In this document: piece by piece, positions 48,825 to 59,017 of the stretch
How the letters are laid out: every line of letters starts with the position of its first letter
How positions within the stretch are numbered: position 1 is the stretch's first letter
Origin: Perognathus longimembris pacificus
Taxonomy: Eukaryota; Chordata; Mammalia; Rodentia; Heteromyidae
DNA: 64,000 nt
Assembly: GCF_023159225.1 (NCBI RefSeq)
Contig: NC_063170.1
Coordinates: forward strand, 28,422,301 to 28,486,300
Direction: 5' to 3'
Notes under the pieces: generated by a model
Database searches by the model: none
What the model was told of the DNA's origin: nothing
What the model saw: only the letters and a program-made list of their open reading frames with translations
Made by a program: the position numbers and the translations under genes

Positions 48825-49015
48825 CACTCCTTCTGTGACTCTCTCCCTTTCCAAACTTCAAGCTTCACGAAATAATTTCAACCATTTTCATAGTTGCAAG
48901 CATTCTAGCAAATGTGGCTTTTAACATGTGGGAGGCTATTAGCTGGAAAGGCTCGTTGTTTCTGAATGGGGATAAATCATGATTTTATATGTAGAGATTT
49001 TTCTAGACATGCTAA
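48825..49015. repeat. Unclassified repeat, copy B
   Basis: Second copy of the element at 47265-47450 (ATAATTTCAACCATTTTCAT; GAATGGGGATAAATCATGAT). Confidence 0.55.
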
Positions 49016-49341
49016 CCAAAGTTCATACTTTCATTGTGTAGCTTCATCCACTTGAGTCAGTTTACTAGCTTTATTATCAACTTTATCTCACATGATAGAA
49101 CTAATATGTTCTATTAAAAGAGTTATTTCTCTTTTTTTTCAAAAAACATCATGTATACTCAGTATACAATAATCTTTTAAAACAAAATATAACTTTTAAC
49201 ACTATAGTCAGAAGTGGCAACTTTGACACAACAGCTCCAGTGCAATTGCAGGTTCTAGCAATAGTGGAAAATGAACACCAAGGTTTAATACATTTGTACA
49301 AATAATACATAGATACAAAAAGTATTTGAAAAGTACATCAG

Positions 49342-49541
49342 GGCTGGGAATGTGGCTTAGCAGTAGAGTGCTTCCCTTGCATGCATAAAGCCCTGGATTC
49401 CATTCCTTAGCAACACATAAACAGAAAAAGCCAGAAGTAGTGCTGTGACTCAAGTGGTAGAGTGCTAGCCTTGAACAAAAAGAAGCCAGAGACAGTGCTC
49501 AGGCCCTTAGTCTAAGCCCCAGGACAGGCAAAAAAAAAAAA
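49342..49541 (+). mobile_element. IDL-Geo SINE, older subfamily
   Basis: A forward copy with a TSD AAAAGTACATCAG (49329-49341) and AAAAGTATATCAG (49542-49554), one mismatch. Confidence 0.92.
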
Positions 49542-49953
49542 AAAAGTATATCAGATATTTTAATAATAGTAGGGGAAACATTTCTGTCTATGGATAATGG
49601 AGTGCAAAATGGTTAGAAAATTGCCTGTTACAGACAGCTCTCATTCACGCATGCATATTTCCCAGGCAGTTTTTGTACTTTCATTGTAGCAGTGCCTTCT
49701 CTGAGAGCATCAGGAGTCACTTCCTTAAGGAATAACTTGAAAATTTGTAGTAGCTTTAAAGGAACAAAGGGAAACCTTTGAAGTACATAGATACCTTATA
49801 TAAGATATGTAGGTATCAAAGTCAATAGCAATTTTTTATTTACATCAAAATTCTGAGTTCAATCTTTTATTTGTCTTATTATCTAAACTTACTATGAGTA
49901 GATTTTTATATTTTCAAGGCTTTCTACATGAAAAGATGCCAATGATGTCTGAA

Positions 49954-49979
49954 ATGATGATGATGATGATGATGATGAT
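49954..49979 (+). repeat. (ATG)n microsatellite
   Basis: About 8 uninterrupted ATG/GAT units. Confidence 0.95.
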
Positions 49980-50023
49980 TGGGAAAAAGCCATACCAGAA
50001 TTGGCAGAAAGAAAGCTTCTAAA

Positions 50024-50252
50024 TTAGCCAGGTTCTGATGGCTCATGCCTATAAATCTAGCTGCTCAGGAGACTGAGATCTGAGGTTCATGGTTTGAAGC
50101 AAGCCTGGGTAGGAAAGCCCATGAGACTCATCTCCAATTAAGCTTCCCCAAAAGCTGGAAGTGGTGCTATGGATCAAGTTGTAGAATGCTATCCTTGCAT
50201 ATAAAAGCTCAATGACAATGCCCAAGTCTGGAGTCTAAGTTCTAGAAATGGA
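50024..50252 (+). repeat. B1-Geo composite SINE
   Basis: Forward B1-like (AGCTGCTCAGGAGACTGAGA) and Geo-like (CTGGAAGTGGTGCTATGGAT) halves. It lies about 230 bp upstream of the next exon. Confidence 0.75.
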
Positions 50253-50264
50253 ACCCATAAAAAG

Positions 50265-50340
50265 CATTGTAAATTCAAATTTCTTTGTAAATTTCATTGT
50301 AAATTCAAATTTCATTGTAAATTCAAATTCAAATTTCTTC
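50265..50340 (+). repeat. Short tandem repeat, about 18-30 bp unit
   Basis: CATTGTAAATTCAAATTTC occurs three times with small spacing changes, about 145 bp before the splice acceptor. Confidence 0.85.
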
Positions 50341-50482
50341 AAAGCTCATAAGACATTGTAGTGACGTTAATACAACAAAAGACTTACATTGTTTATTTCT
50401 CTGCTTCAGTTAAAATGCTGTTTTACATTTGATAAATGGGTATGTGATGAGTTTTAATTCAAAGTCCTATTGACTTCAACAG

Positions 50483-50564
50483 GATGGAAACTTCTCTCAG
50501 TGTAATACCCTTGAAACGCCTAAAAATTTGATGTTGGTTGGACAGTCAGCTTTTGCAGACTTTG
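50483..50564 (+). CDS. ITFG1: ITFG1 internal coding exon (82 bp)
   Basis: The exon starts on a codon boundary after ACTTCAACAG and ends before the donor GTAAGA. It reads DGNFSQCNTLETPKNLM then LVGQSAFADF, with a final G that opens the next codon. The acceptor tract is weak in pyrimidines. The ending ADF plus a split codon beginning with G is where ITFG1 enters an FG-GAP-type Asp-rich calcium loop (D-x-D-G-x-G), so the intron cuts the loop motif; this is inferred from the family. The middle (SQCNTLET) differs from the mammalian sequence I remember, while the ends match well. The next exon was not found before the window ends. Confidence 0.93.
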
Positions 50565-50752
50565 GTAAGATTATTTTGTCTTTCAAACCCCTTCCTTCTT
50601 CTGCTTTTGCCCTATTGTTTGAGAACTATACCCAGTGTTTTCAGAACTATTAGAAATTTAAAAGATGTCTATTTTGTTACAGTATTTGGTCAGTCCACTA
50701 TTAAAGTAGGAAGAAATTGTGACATTTAAAAATTGGTTGAACTTAAACTTTT

Positions 50753-50897
50753 TTTAATTAAACTTTTTTCTTTATTGTCAAAGTGTGGTACAGAGGGGTT
50801 ACAGATTCATATGTAAGGCAGTAAGTACATTTCTTGTTCAACTTGTTACCTCCTCCCTCATTTTCTCCCCGTCTCTCCTTCCCCCCTACTCTCTCCC
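50753..50897 (-). mobile_element. Very short L1 3' end insertion
   Basis: About 145 bp of antisense L1 3' terminus (TTATTGTCAAAGTGTGGTAC, C-rich tract). TSD GAACTTAAACTTTT (50739-50752) and GAATTTAAACTTTT (50898-50911). Confidence 0.88.
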
Positions 50898-51180
50898 GAA
50901 TTTAAACTTTTATCTGGGAATAATATGCAAAAATATAGTCCTGGGACATTTATAGAGAGTACCAAGTAGTAATTATTATGATTTTCTCATGTACAAGATG
51001 TGGATCCCTTATTGGAAAATGCTGAGTCAAATTTTAAAATATTTGAATATAAATAATGAGGTATCTTAGTTATAATTATGTTCATGTCTAAACACGAAAT
51101 GTACTGTAATTTATGTATACCACATATATGTACTCTTACACACATAAACATATGTGTATAAACATACACCATGCATTTTT

Positions 51181-51387
51181 TTTTTTTTTTTTTTTGCCAG
51201 TCCTGGGCCTTGGACTCAGGGCCTGAGCACTGTCCCTGGCTTCTTCCCGCTCAAGGCTAGCACTCTGCCACTTGAGCCACAGCGCCGCTTCTGGCCGTTT
51301 TCTGTATATGTGGTGCTGGGGAATCGAACCTAGGGCCTCGTGTATCCAAGGCAGGCACTCTTGCCACTAGGCTATATCCCCAGCCCC
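51181..51387 (-). mobile_element. IDL-Geo SINE, young subfamily
   Basis: A reverse copy with a perfect 16 bp TSD, TACACCATGCATTTTT, at 51165-51180 and 51388-51403. Confidence 0.95.
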
Positions 51388-51461
51388 TACACCATGCATT
51401 TTTAATGCATGTCCTGGATGGAATTTTCCACTGTGGTATTTTTGTTTTGGTTTGTTTTGGT

Positions 51462-51662
51462 TTGGTTTTTTTGCCAGTCCTAGGGCTTGAACTCAAGACC
51501 TGAGCATTGTTCCTGATGTCTTTTTGCTCAAGACTAGCACTCTACACTTGTGCCACAGCACCACTTTTGGCTTTATCTATATATATGGTGCAGAGGAATC
51601 TAACCCAGGGCTTCATGTATGTGAGTCAGGAACTCTACCACTAGGCCACTTTCCCATCCTCT
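51462..51662 (-). mobile_element. IDL-Geo SINE, older subfamily
   Basis: A reverse copy, more diverged (CTAGGGCTTGAACTCAAGAC; CACTAGGCCACTTTCCC), with a GGTTT-rich tail. TSD not resolved. Confidence 0.85.
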
Positions 51663-51821
51663 ACCCACCGCCCCCCTCACGCTATGGCATCTTATTAACA
51701 AAGATTTGCAAATTTACAGGTTATAAATATTCAGTAAGTATAACTGGCATATGGAACAAATAGAACCAAAAGATTTAATCTGAGCTCTCAAAACTTGAAT
51801 ACTAAGTCACTTAGGAGACTG

Positions 51822-52130
51822 GCATGGCAGTTTAGGCTCAGCTACACAGAAGACAGAGATTGGGGGATCACATTACTGAAGCTAACCCATGTAAAATGTT
51901 CGGAAACCCTATCTAAACAAAGAAACAAATAAAGGGATGGTAATCACTCCAGTAATCCCTGTTCCACATGATGCTTAAGTAAAATGAATGTAGTCCAGAC
52001 CAGCCTTAACAAGAAATTCAAGACCCTCTGGAAAATATCAAAAGCCAAGAGGTCTAGAGGCATGGTGCAAGTGGTAGATTGCTTGCCTAACAAGTGTAAG
52101 GCCCCAGGTTGAAACCTCCAACAAAAAAAG
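51822..52130 (+). repeat. B1-B1-ID trimeric SINE
   Basis: Two B1-like units (GGCTCAGCTACACAGAAGAC; AGTAATCCCTGTTCCACATG) and an ID-like unit (GCATGGTGCAAGTGGTAGAT; AAGGCCCCAGGTTGAAACCT). Confidence 0.7.
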
Positions 52131-52399
52131 AAGCTATTATTATTTACATTTTAACCCTCCAAAGAGAAACAGTCTACTGTGAACATTGTTTATTCCTAGG
52201 ATTCTATGCTGTTAATGAAGGTTAAGAACCTCAAAAACATGGCTCTTTTCATTTTTTGTCAAGGCATTAGGACTTTTATATTAGATAAATGATTTAGATG
52301 AGCACCATCTAAAACAGATTCAAAACTCACTCCCACCTACTATTCCTTGTCCTGCCTCAACCTGTTCTTCAGAGATGTGTCTGACATATCAACATCTCC

Positions 52400-52500
52400 A
52401 GGGATCTTAGTTTCCTCATTTATAAGCTGAGTTGATAACAATATCAACCTCAGAAAACAATGATGAATAATACAATGTTAATAATGCACTTGTTGTCATT
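52400..52500 (+). repeat. MIR SINE fragment
   Basis: Sense MIR core-like: CTTAGTTTCCTCATTTATAA, then GATAACAATATCAACCTCAG. Confidence 0.55.
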
Positions 52501-52841
52501 TGAGTTTTTTCATTGGATTTGTGGTTCTTTTGTTTTAACTGCTCAGTTGACTAAATGAACACATTGTTCTGTGTCAGGGCAGTACATTCCAAGGCAGCTG
52601 AACAGGGGTGGACAGTGTTATGTAATGAAAATTATAACATGAATTCCTGTGTTGCACTGCTTGATTACCCTGAATACTACTTTCATTTTCAGTAAATTCT
52701 CTTATGTGGTTTATAGGTTTTACTAGTCAAGTAGCAGAATGCATGAAATTATATTTTGAAGCTTGCTGATTGATTTAGTTGTTGGAGTCGTAGCAAATCC
52801 CTTTGTGTCTCCTTACCAAAAAAAAAAAAAAAAAGGAAGAA

Positions 52842-52909
52842 GAAGAAAGCATATATCTAGATATCTAAATAGATATATACAGATAGATAGATAGATATTG
52901 AAGTATCTA

Positions 52910-52960
<51 letters not shown>
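52842..52960 (+). repeat. (GATA)n and (AT)n microsatellite
   Basis: AGAT units at 52880-52897, then about 24 AT units at 52913-52960. An A18 run lies just upstream (52818-52834). Confidence 0.95.
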
Positions 52961-52962
<2 letters not shown>

Positions 52963-53145
52963 TGAATAATCCTCTGGAGTTTTGTGTATCTCCCTGGTCT
53001 TCTTGGCCTCTGTTTAAGAACCTCAAAGTCAAAGTTATACTCTTTATTTTTGTGTATTTTATATCTTAAAGTGCTGTGCTCTAGACTTAGCTCTTGGCTC
53101 TGCTCTTAGCAAAATTACTAGTGCCATTACTTAAAAGGTTTTTAA

Positions 53146-53385
53146 GCCCATCAATGGTGCCTCATGCCTGTAATCCTAGCTATGCAAGAGACTGAACTCT
53201 GAGGATCACAGTTCAAAGCCAGCCTGGGCAAGAAAGTCCGCATGAGACTATCTCCAAATAACCACCAGAAAACCAGAAGTGGTATTGTATCTTAAAGTGA
53301 AAGAGAGCTTGCATTGAAGTTTGAGTGAAAGAGCTCTAGGATAGTGCCCAGACCCTCAGTTCAGGCTCCATAACTGGGGTTGAGG
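53146..53385 (+). repeat. B1-Geo composite SINE
   Basis: Forward: CTCATGCCTGTAATCCTAGC, CCAGCCTGGGCAAGAAAGTC, then a Geo-like half (CCAGACCCTCAGTTCAGGCT) with an inserted segment. Confidence 0.75.
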
Positions 53386-53978
53386 GGAGGGATTTTAAGT
53401 TTTACCCTTTATAAATATAAACATTTATCTATTGATGTTTTAGAATGCAGACTATAAATTAGTTAAATTAAGAAATACAAATGTTCCCCCTTTATAAAGC
53501 AACTTTAGATAGTTTAATCATTAAATTTCTTTTGTGTATTATAAATTTTAATATCTTATCTCTTAATGTCTTTTAAAAAGTTTGTATACTTTAGTTGTAT
53601 ATCGCCAAGAAACAAGACAGCTAAAAAGTCCAAAAAAGCAGATGGCATTGAATAAGATGGTAAATATTAATAAATCCAAAATATATGTTTTCCTAGGAAC
53701 AGTATACATTTGAATATATCTGTGAATTGCATTCTACCCTCTTCCACTCCACCCACTCTCTCTGAACCAAGGCAAGAGAGTGACTGACAGCAAGAAAGTC
53801 AGCACAGCTTTAAAAATTTGCCATCTAGTTAGTAAAGAAGCACATGTTTCAATAAATTATATGGTGACTGGGAGAAGGCCATAGCAAATAAGAGTTTTTA
53901 AATGACTGTTAGCTCATGACGTTTTCTAAAAATAACACCACCCAAGTTAAACAAAAATATATCAAAGTAACGTTTTGA

Positions 53979-55871
53979 TCAGAGAAGTCTCTTTGTAAGT
54001 CTTTTAGCCCACTTGATGAGGGGGATATTGGTACTTTGCAGTTTTGTTTTGGAAGAAGGTAATATTTTTAGTTCTGCATATATTTTAGAGATGAGGCCTT
54101 TGTCCATTGAATGGCCAGTAAAGATCTTCTCCCAGTCTGTGGGCTTTCTGTTTATCTTGCGAGCTATGTCCTTTGCCCTACAGAAGCTCTGCAGTTTGAT
54201 GCAGTCCCACTTGTCCAACCTTTCTTTGATTTGTAGCCTTTCTGGATCATTGTTAAGGAAGTTCTGTCCTGCGCCTAGGAGCCCAAGTGTTTCTCCTACT
54301 CCTTCCTTTAGTGTTTTCAGGGTGTCTGTTTTGATTTCGAGGTCTTTAATCCATTTGGAATTGATTTCGGTGCAGGGTGATATATAAGGATCTAGTTTTA
54401 GTTTGTTGCATGTGTTGAGCCAGTTTTGCCAGCACCATTTGTTAAAGAGGCTATCTTTCTTCCAAACTATTGTTTTAGCTCCTTTATCAAAGATTAAGTA
54501 GGCGTAGTTCTGTGGGTTCATTTCTGGGTCTTCAATTCTGTTCCATTGGTCTTCAGGCCTGTTCCGGTGCCATTACCAAGCTGTTTTTATTACTATAGCT
54601 TTATATTACAGCTTGAAGTTGGGTATTGTAATTCCTCCAGCACTGTTCTTTCTGCTTAGGATTGTTTTTGCTATTCTGGGTCTTTTATTGTTCCATATGA
54701 ACTTCTGGATTGCTTCCTCTATTTCATTAAAAAATGGTGTTGGGATATTAATGGGTATTGCATTGAAATGAGAATGGCCAAGAGACATATGAAAAAGTGC
54801 TCTACATCACTGGCTATAAAAGAAATGCAAATCAAAAGAACATTGAGATTCCACCTCACCCCAGTAAGAATGTCATATGTCAAGAAAACTAACAATAACA
54901 ATTGTTGGAGGGGATGTGGCCAAAAGGGAACCCTACTTCATTTTTGGTGGGAATGTAAACTGGTTCAGCCACTCTGGAAAGCAGTATGGAGATTCCTCAG
55001 AAGGCTAAATATAGAACTCCCCTATGACCCAGCAGCCCAACTTTTGGGTATCTATCCAAAAGACCACAAACAAAATCATAGTAATGCCACCAGCACAACA
55101 ATGTTCATCGCAGCACAATTTGTCATAGCTAGAATATGGAACCAACCCAGATGCCACTCAGTAGACGAATGGATCAGGAAAATGTGGTACATATACACAA
55201 AGGAATTTTATGCCTCTATCAGAAAGAATGACATTGCCCCATTTGTAAGGAAATGGAAAGACTTGGAAAAAATTATACTAAGTGAAGTGAGCCAGACCCA
55301 AAGAAACATGGACTCTATGGTCTCCCTTATTGGGAATAATTAGTACAGGTTTAGGCAAGTCATAGCAGAGGATCACAAGAGCCCAATAGCTATACCCTTA
55401 TGAACACATAAGATGATGATAAGTGAAATGAACTCCATGTTATGGAAATGATTGTTATATCACATTTGTAACTACTTTCAACATCCCATCTGTATCTGTA
55501 GCTTCTATTATTGATGATGTTCTTGTATCATCTTCCAGTGGTTGTACCTACACTATCTCTGTAATCTTATCTGAGTATATTGGAAACCATGTATACTCAT
55601 ATTAGAAGTAGGAAATTGAAAGGGAATACCAAAATTGAGAGACACATGGTTAAAAAAAAAGACAATCAACTACAAAAGCAATACTTGCAAAACTGTTTGG
55701 TGAAAGTGAACTGAACACCAGGGGGGGGGGGCGGGGGGGAGGGAAAGGGGGAGGAGGGAGAGGGGTATGAGGGACAAGGTAACAAACAGTACAAGAAATG
55801 TATCCAATGCCTAAAGTGTGAAACTGTAACCTCTCTGTACATCAGTTTGATAATAAAAATTTGGAAAAAAA
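53979..55871 (+). mobile_element. L1 insertion with 5' inversion (twin-priming type)
   Basis: From 53979 to about 54767 the L1 is reversed: minus-strand frames show [20 protein letters not shown] and then DSLFNKWCWQNWLNTCNKLK to IPLIKWAKRLTKRLL. From about 54768 it is forward and picks up almost where the inverted part stops ([20 protein letters not shown]), staying open to 55343. A 3' UTR with a G-rich tract (55721-55760) and A-tail follows. The TSD is AAAGTAACGTTTTGA (53964-53978) and AAAGTAATGTTTTGA (55872-55886). It lacks ORF1, endonuclease and most of the reverse transcriptase, so it cannot move by itself. Confidence 0.94.
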
Positions 55872-57274
55872 AAAGTAATGTTTTGAGCTCTGTGTGTGTA
55901 TGTGTGTACACGCATGCACATACACAAGCGCACTATTCCTAGAGTACAACTCTTTCTAAATGCTGAGAAAACTTCATAGAACAATGATTTTGAATTAGAT
56001 GTAGTTCTCCTTGCCTAAAATTTTGTGGAGGCATGAAAATAGCATGGTTAGTGATTAGTTAAATAAACTAGTTAGGCTTGAATAGACAGGCTTTTGAAAA
56101 TATAGAAATAGAAATGATTATCAAGTGAATTACAGGTCACTGTAAATTTATTCTGTGAATATAATGCCAAGTAAAACAATTTTGAACAGCTCTTTGTTAA
56201 TACCTTTTTTATTAACTTTGGGAGATAAAGTTGAATAAAAATCATTTCATCTTGTAAGATGCACATAGGCAATGTTCTCCAGCATAGAATCAAGTTCCAG
56301 GAAGATTTATTTGACTCTCTGAGGAGGTTGAGATTTTATATCAAAGGTAAGACAGATTTAAATGGTTTTAGGATGCTTTATTGTCTAGAGATGGAAATGA
56401 GTCTACAATTGACATGAGGTCATCAGACCTAGAGCGACAGCCACATCAATCAATGGAGGGACAGGAATAAGAAACTTGCAAAGAAAGTATCAGTAAATTT
56501 GACAATTGGCTAGACACTGGGAAGGGTAAATAATAAAAAAAATTGACTCTGAATGACTTAAAGAATTATGATTGTATTTATAAAGACAGATGAGAGAAAA
56601 CTGCATTGAGGAGAGAAAGCTAATTTAAATATTACAATACTTTAAACTCACTACGTTGATCATAAGACAACAAAGGTGGGACATTCAACAAATCTAAATT
56701 GAAGAATAAAACAAAAGCAGATAGAAGAGTCCTCCAAAAGACCTAAATGAGCTCTCCAAAGGGGTAAATGAAGGTTTTAAAACCTTAGGATGGAAGGAGT
56801 GCTAAAAGATGGTCAGAAACCGTTGACAAATACTGAAATGTAATATAAGAGGATGAACAAGAAAAGTTCTTTCGATTTTTAGTTTAACAGGACATTAATG
56901 TTACCAAGGTTTTCATTTTAAAACTCACAACAATCTTTAGGCTATAGAATTTACCCAGTAAGTAGCTGGTTTCTTGTAGTCACTAGGTGTAGTGTTGTGC
57001 CCTGGCCTCGTGCGCCCTGGCCTCGTGCTTAAAAGATCTAGAAGTTATAAATGCCTCTCTTAGTTATATAGTCATTAAGGGAGTGGGCTGAAAACATCAG
57101 ATTCCATAATTTCAAACAAAAGGCTCTTTATTAACTAATGAACAATAAAAATTCAATAGAAATAAGGTACATTTTGTGTCAAAAGAAAATAAATTTTATA
57201 TATATTGTGTAGTGGGAATCAACAAGAAGCTACAAAACTGAAAAAAATAGGAAAAAAGCCTTTTTCTACTTTTT

Positions 57275-58275
57275 TAAAATTATCTCTAAGAAGTTTTACA
57301 AAAGAGTTGCCATTTAATAACTTGGCTTACGAATACAATATACCTTGATCAAAGCCAGTCATTTCAACATTATCACCCTTCTTTCTCCTACTCATCCCTT
57401 CCCTTACTCTTCTTAATTTTGTAGAATATACATTGGAATCTTCCTTGTATTTTCCCCCTTCTCCTCCTCTTCATTTGTCCACCCTTTTCCCCTTGACCCT
57501 ACCCCTTTTGAATACCTACTCTCTGAACTTTGACTTTGCCTTTCTAAGAAATTACACTATTTGAGTTCTTCCTTGAATCTATTTTAGTTAATACATTTGT
57601 AACCATGTGCATACCACCCAACATATTTATGTATAAGTTTATAAGCTAAATCTAGCTTCCATATATATGAGAACATATCCATCTTTTGTGTCTCTGGGCC
57701 TCACTTGCTTCATTTAACATAATTTTTCCAGGTCTTTCCATTTCTTTACAAATAGTACAGTATCATTCGTTCTAATTGTTGAGTAAAATTCCATTGTGTA
57801 TCTTTATCACATTTTCTTGATCTATTCGTCCTTTATGGGGCATCTGGGCTGATTTCATACCATGGCAATGATAAAATAGTGCTTCAATAAACATGGTTGT
57901 GCTGTTGGCTTTATTGTATCCTGGTTTGTAATCTTTTGGGTAAATGCCCATGAGTGGAATTGCTGGATCATGGGATAATTCTATGTTAAATTTTTTTCAG
58001 AAACTTACACAGAACTTTCCATAATGGTTGAACAAATTTACATTTCCACCGACAGTGTATTAATGATTTCCTTTTGGCATTATCCTCATCAGCATCTGTT
58101 ATTATTTGTTTTCTTTATAATGGCCATTCTAATAAGGGTGAAATAGAATCTCGGTGTTGTTTTTATTTACATTTGATTTATGGCAGAGATGTTAAACATT
58201 TTTTGTACAAACTTCTAGTCTGTATATTATTGGTCACAAAATGTTCATATTTTCTCCTACAAAAGGATTTTGAAA
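57275..58275 (-). repeat. L1 fragment with 3' UTR, antisense
   Basis: Antisense 3' UTR-like part (57295-57540), then ORF2 end: GTAAAATTCCATTGTGTATC, AGTGGAATTGCTGGATCATG and TGGCCATTCTAATAAGGGTG. Confidence 0.75.
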
Positions 58276-58499
58276 ATTAAATACCTTCTAATAGACATGT
58301 GATAATTATATCATAATTGAAGTTGTGTAGAAGAAAGTTCTGGGTGTTAAGAATTCTGGGCTTGGCACTATTATGTGAATCACTTTAAGTTTGTTTTATT
58401 TCAAATTTATATCTAAATAATGACTTGTTTATTCACTTATTTTTTTGTTGAAAATTGATGCTTTTTTCAGTTTCCTTATGTTTTTGGTTTTGCTTTTGC

Positions 58500-58703
58500 T
58501 TTTTTTTTTTTATTGCTAGTCCTGGAGCTTGAACTAAAGGCCTGACCACTGCCCCTGGCTTCCTTTTTGGTCAAGGCTAACACTCTACCACTTGAGCCAC
58601 AGCACCACTTCCGGATTTTTCTGTTTATGTGGTGCTGAGGAATTGAACCCAGGGCTTCATGCATTCAAGGCAAGCACACTACCGCTAAGCCAAATTCCCA
58701 GCC
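58500..58703 (-). mobile_element. IDL-Geo SINE, older subfamily
   Basis: A reverse copy flanked by imperfect GTTTTGCTTTTG and GTTTTTGCTTTTG repeats. Confidence 0.88.
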
Positions 58704-58950
58704 TTGTTTTTGCTTTTGTTGTTAAAAAAGAAAGTGAACTCCAGCTGAGAATTATCAAATAGGAAAACGATTAAGTTTTAAATGTTCTGTATTGTATTAC
58801 AAAGTAATATAAATAAAAGTATGTATGTTCGAAGTATATATACTATGAATTTGTGTATGTATGTGCATAACTATGTAAGTGTTGGATTCAAGGAATCTGA
58901 AATGTAATGGTTTTTTTCTTTGAATAATTTGTATGTTACAAACATCAGTT

Positions 58951-58952
<2 letters not shown>

Positions 58953-59014
<62 letters not shown>
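58953..59014 (+). repeat. (GT)n microsatellite
   Basis: About 31 GT units directly abutting a reverse SINE, so probably grown from the SINE tail. Confidence 0.97.

Positions 59015-59017
<3 letters not shown>

Larger units (their letters stand above)
42610..50482 (+). other. ITFG1: ITFG1 intron, 7.9 kb
   Basis: The intron runs from GTAAGA to TTCAACAG and is phase 0. About 42620-43180 and 43340-43990 hold no recognised repeat or exon; other parts are listed separately. Confidence 0.9.

Noticed and set aside
50265..50340. Possible CRISPR-like array
   Set aside because: Three short AT-rich direct repeats with irregular spacing in a mammalian intron; no unique spacers.
54768..55343. 191-codon open frame
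   Set aside because: It is the C-terminal part of L1 ORF2, without reverse transcriptase or endonuclease domains, and so a transposon remnant rather than a host gene.
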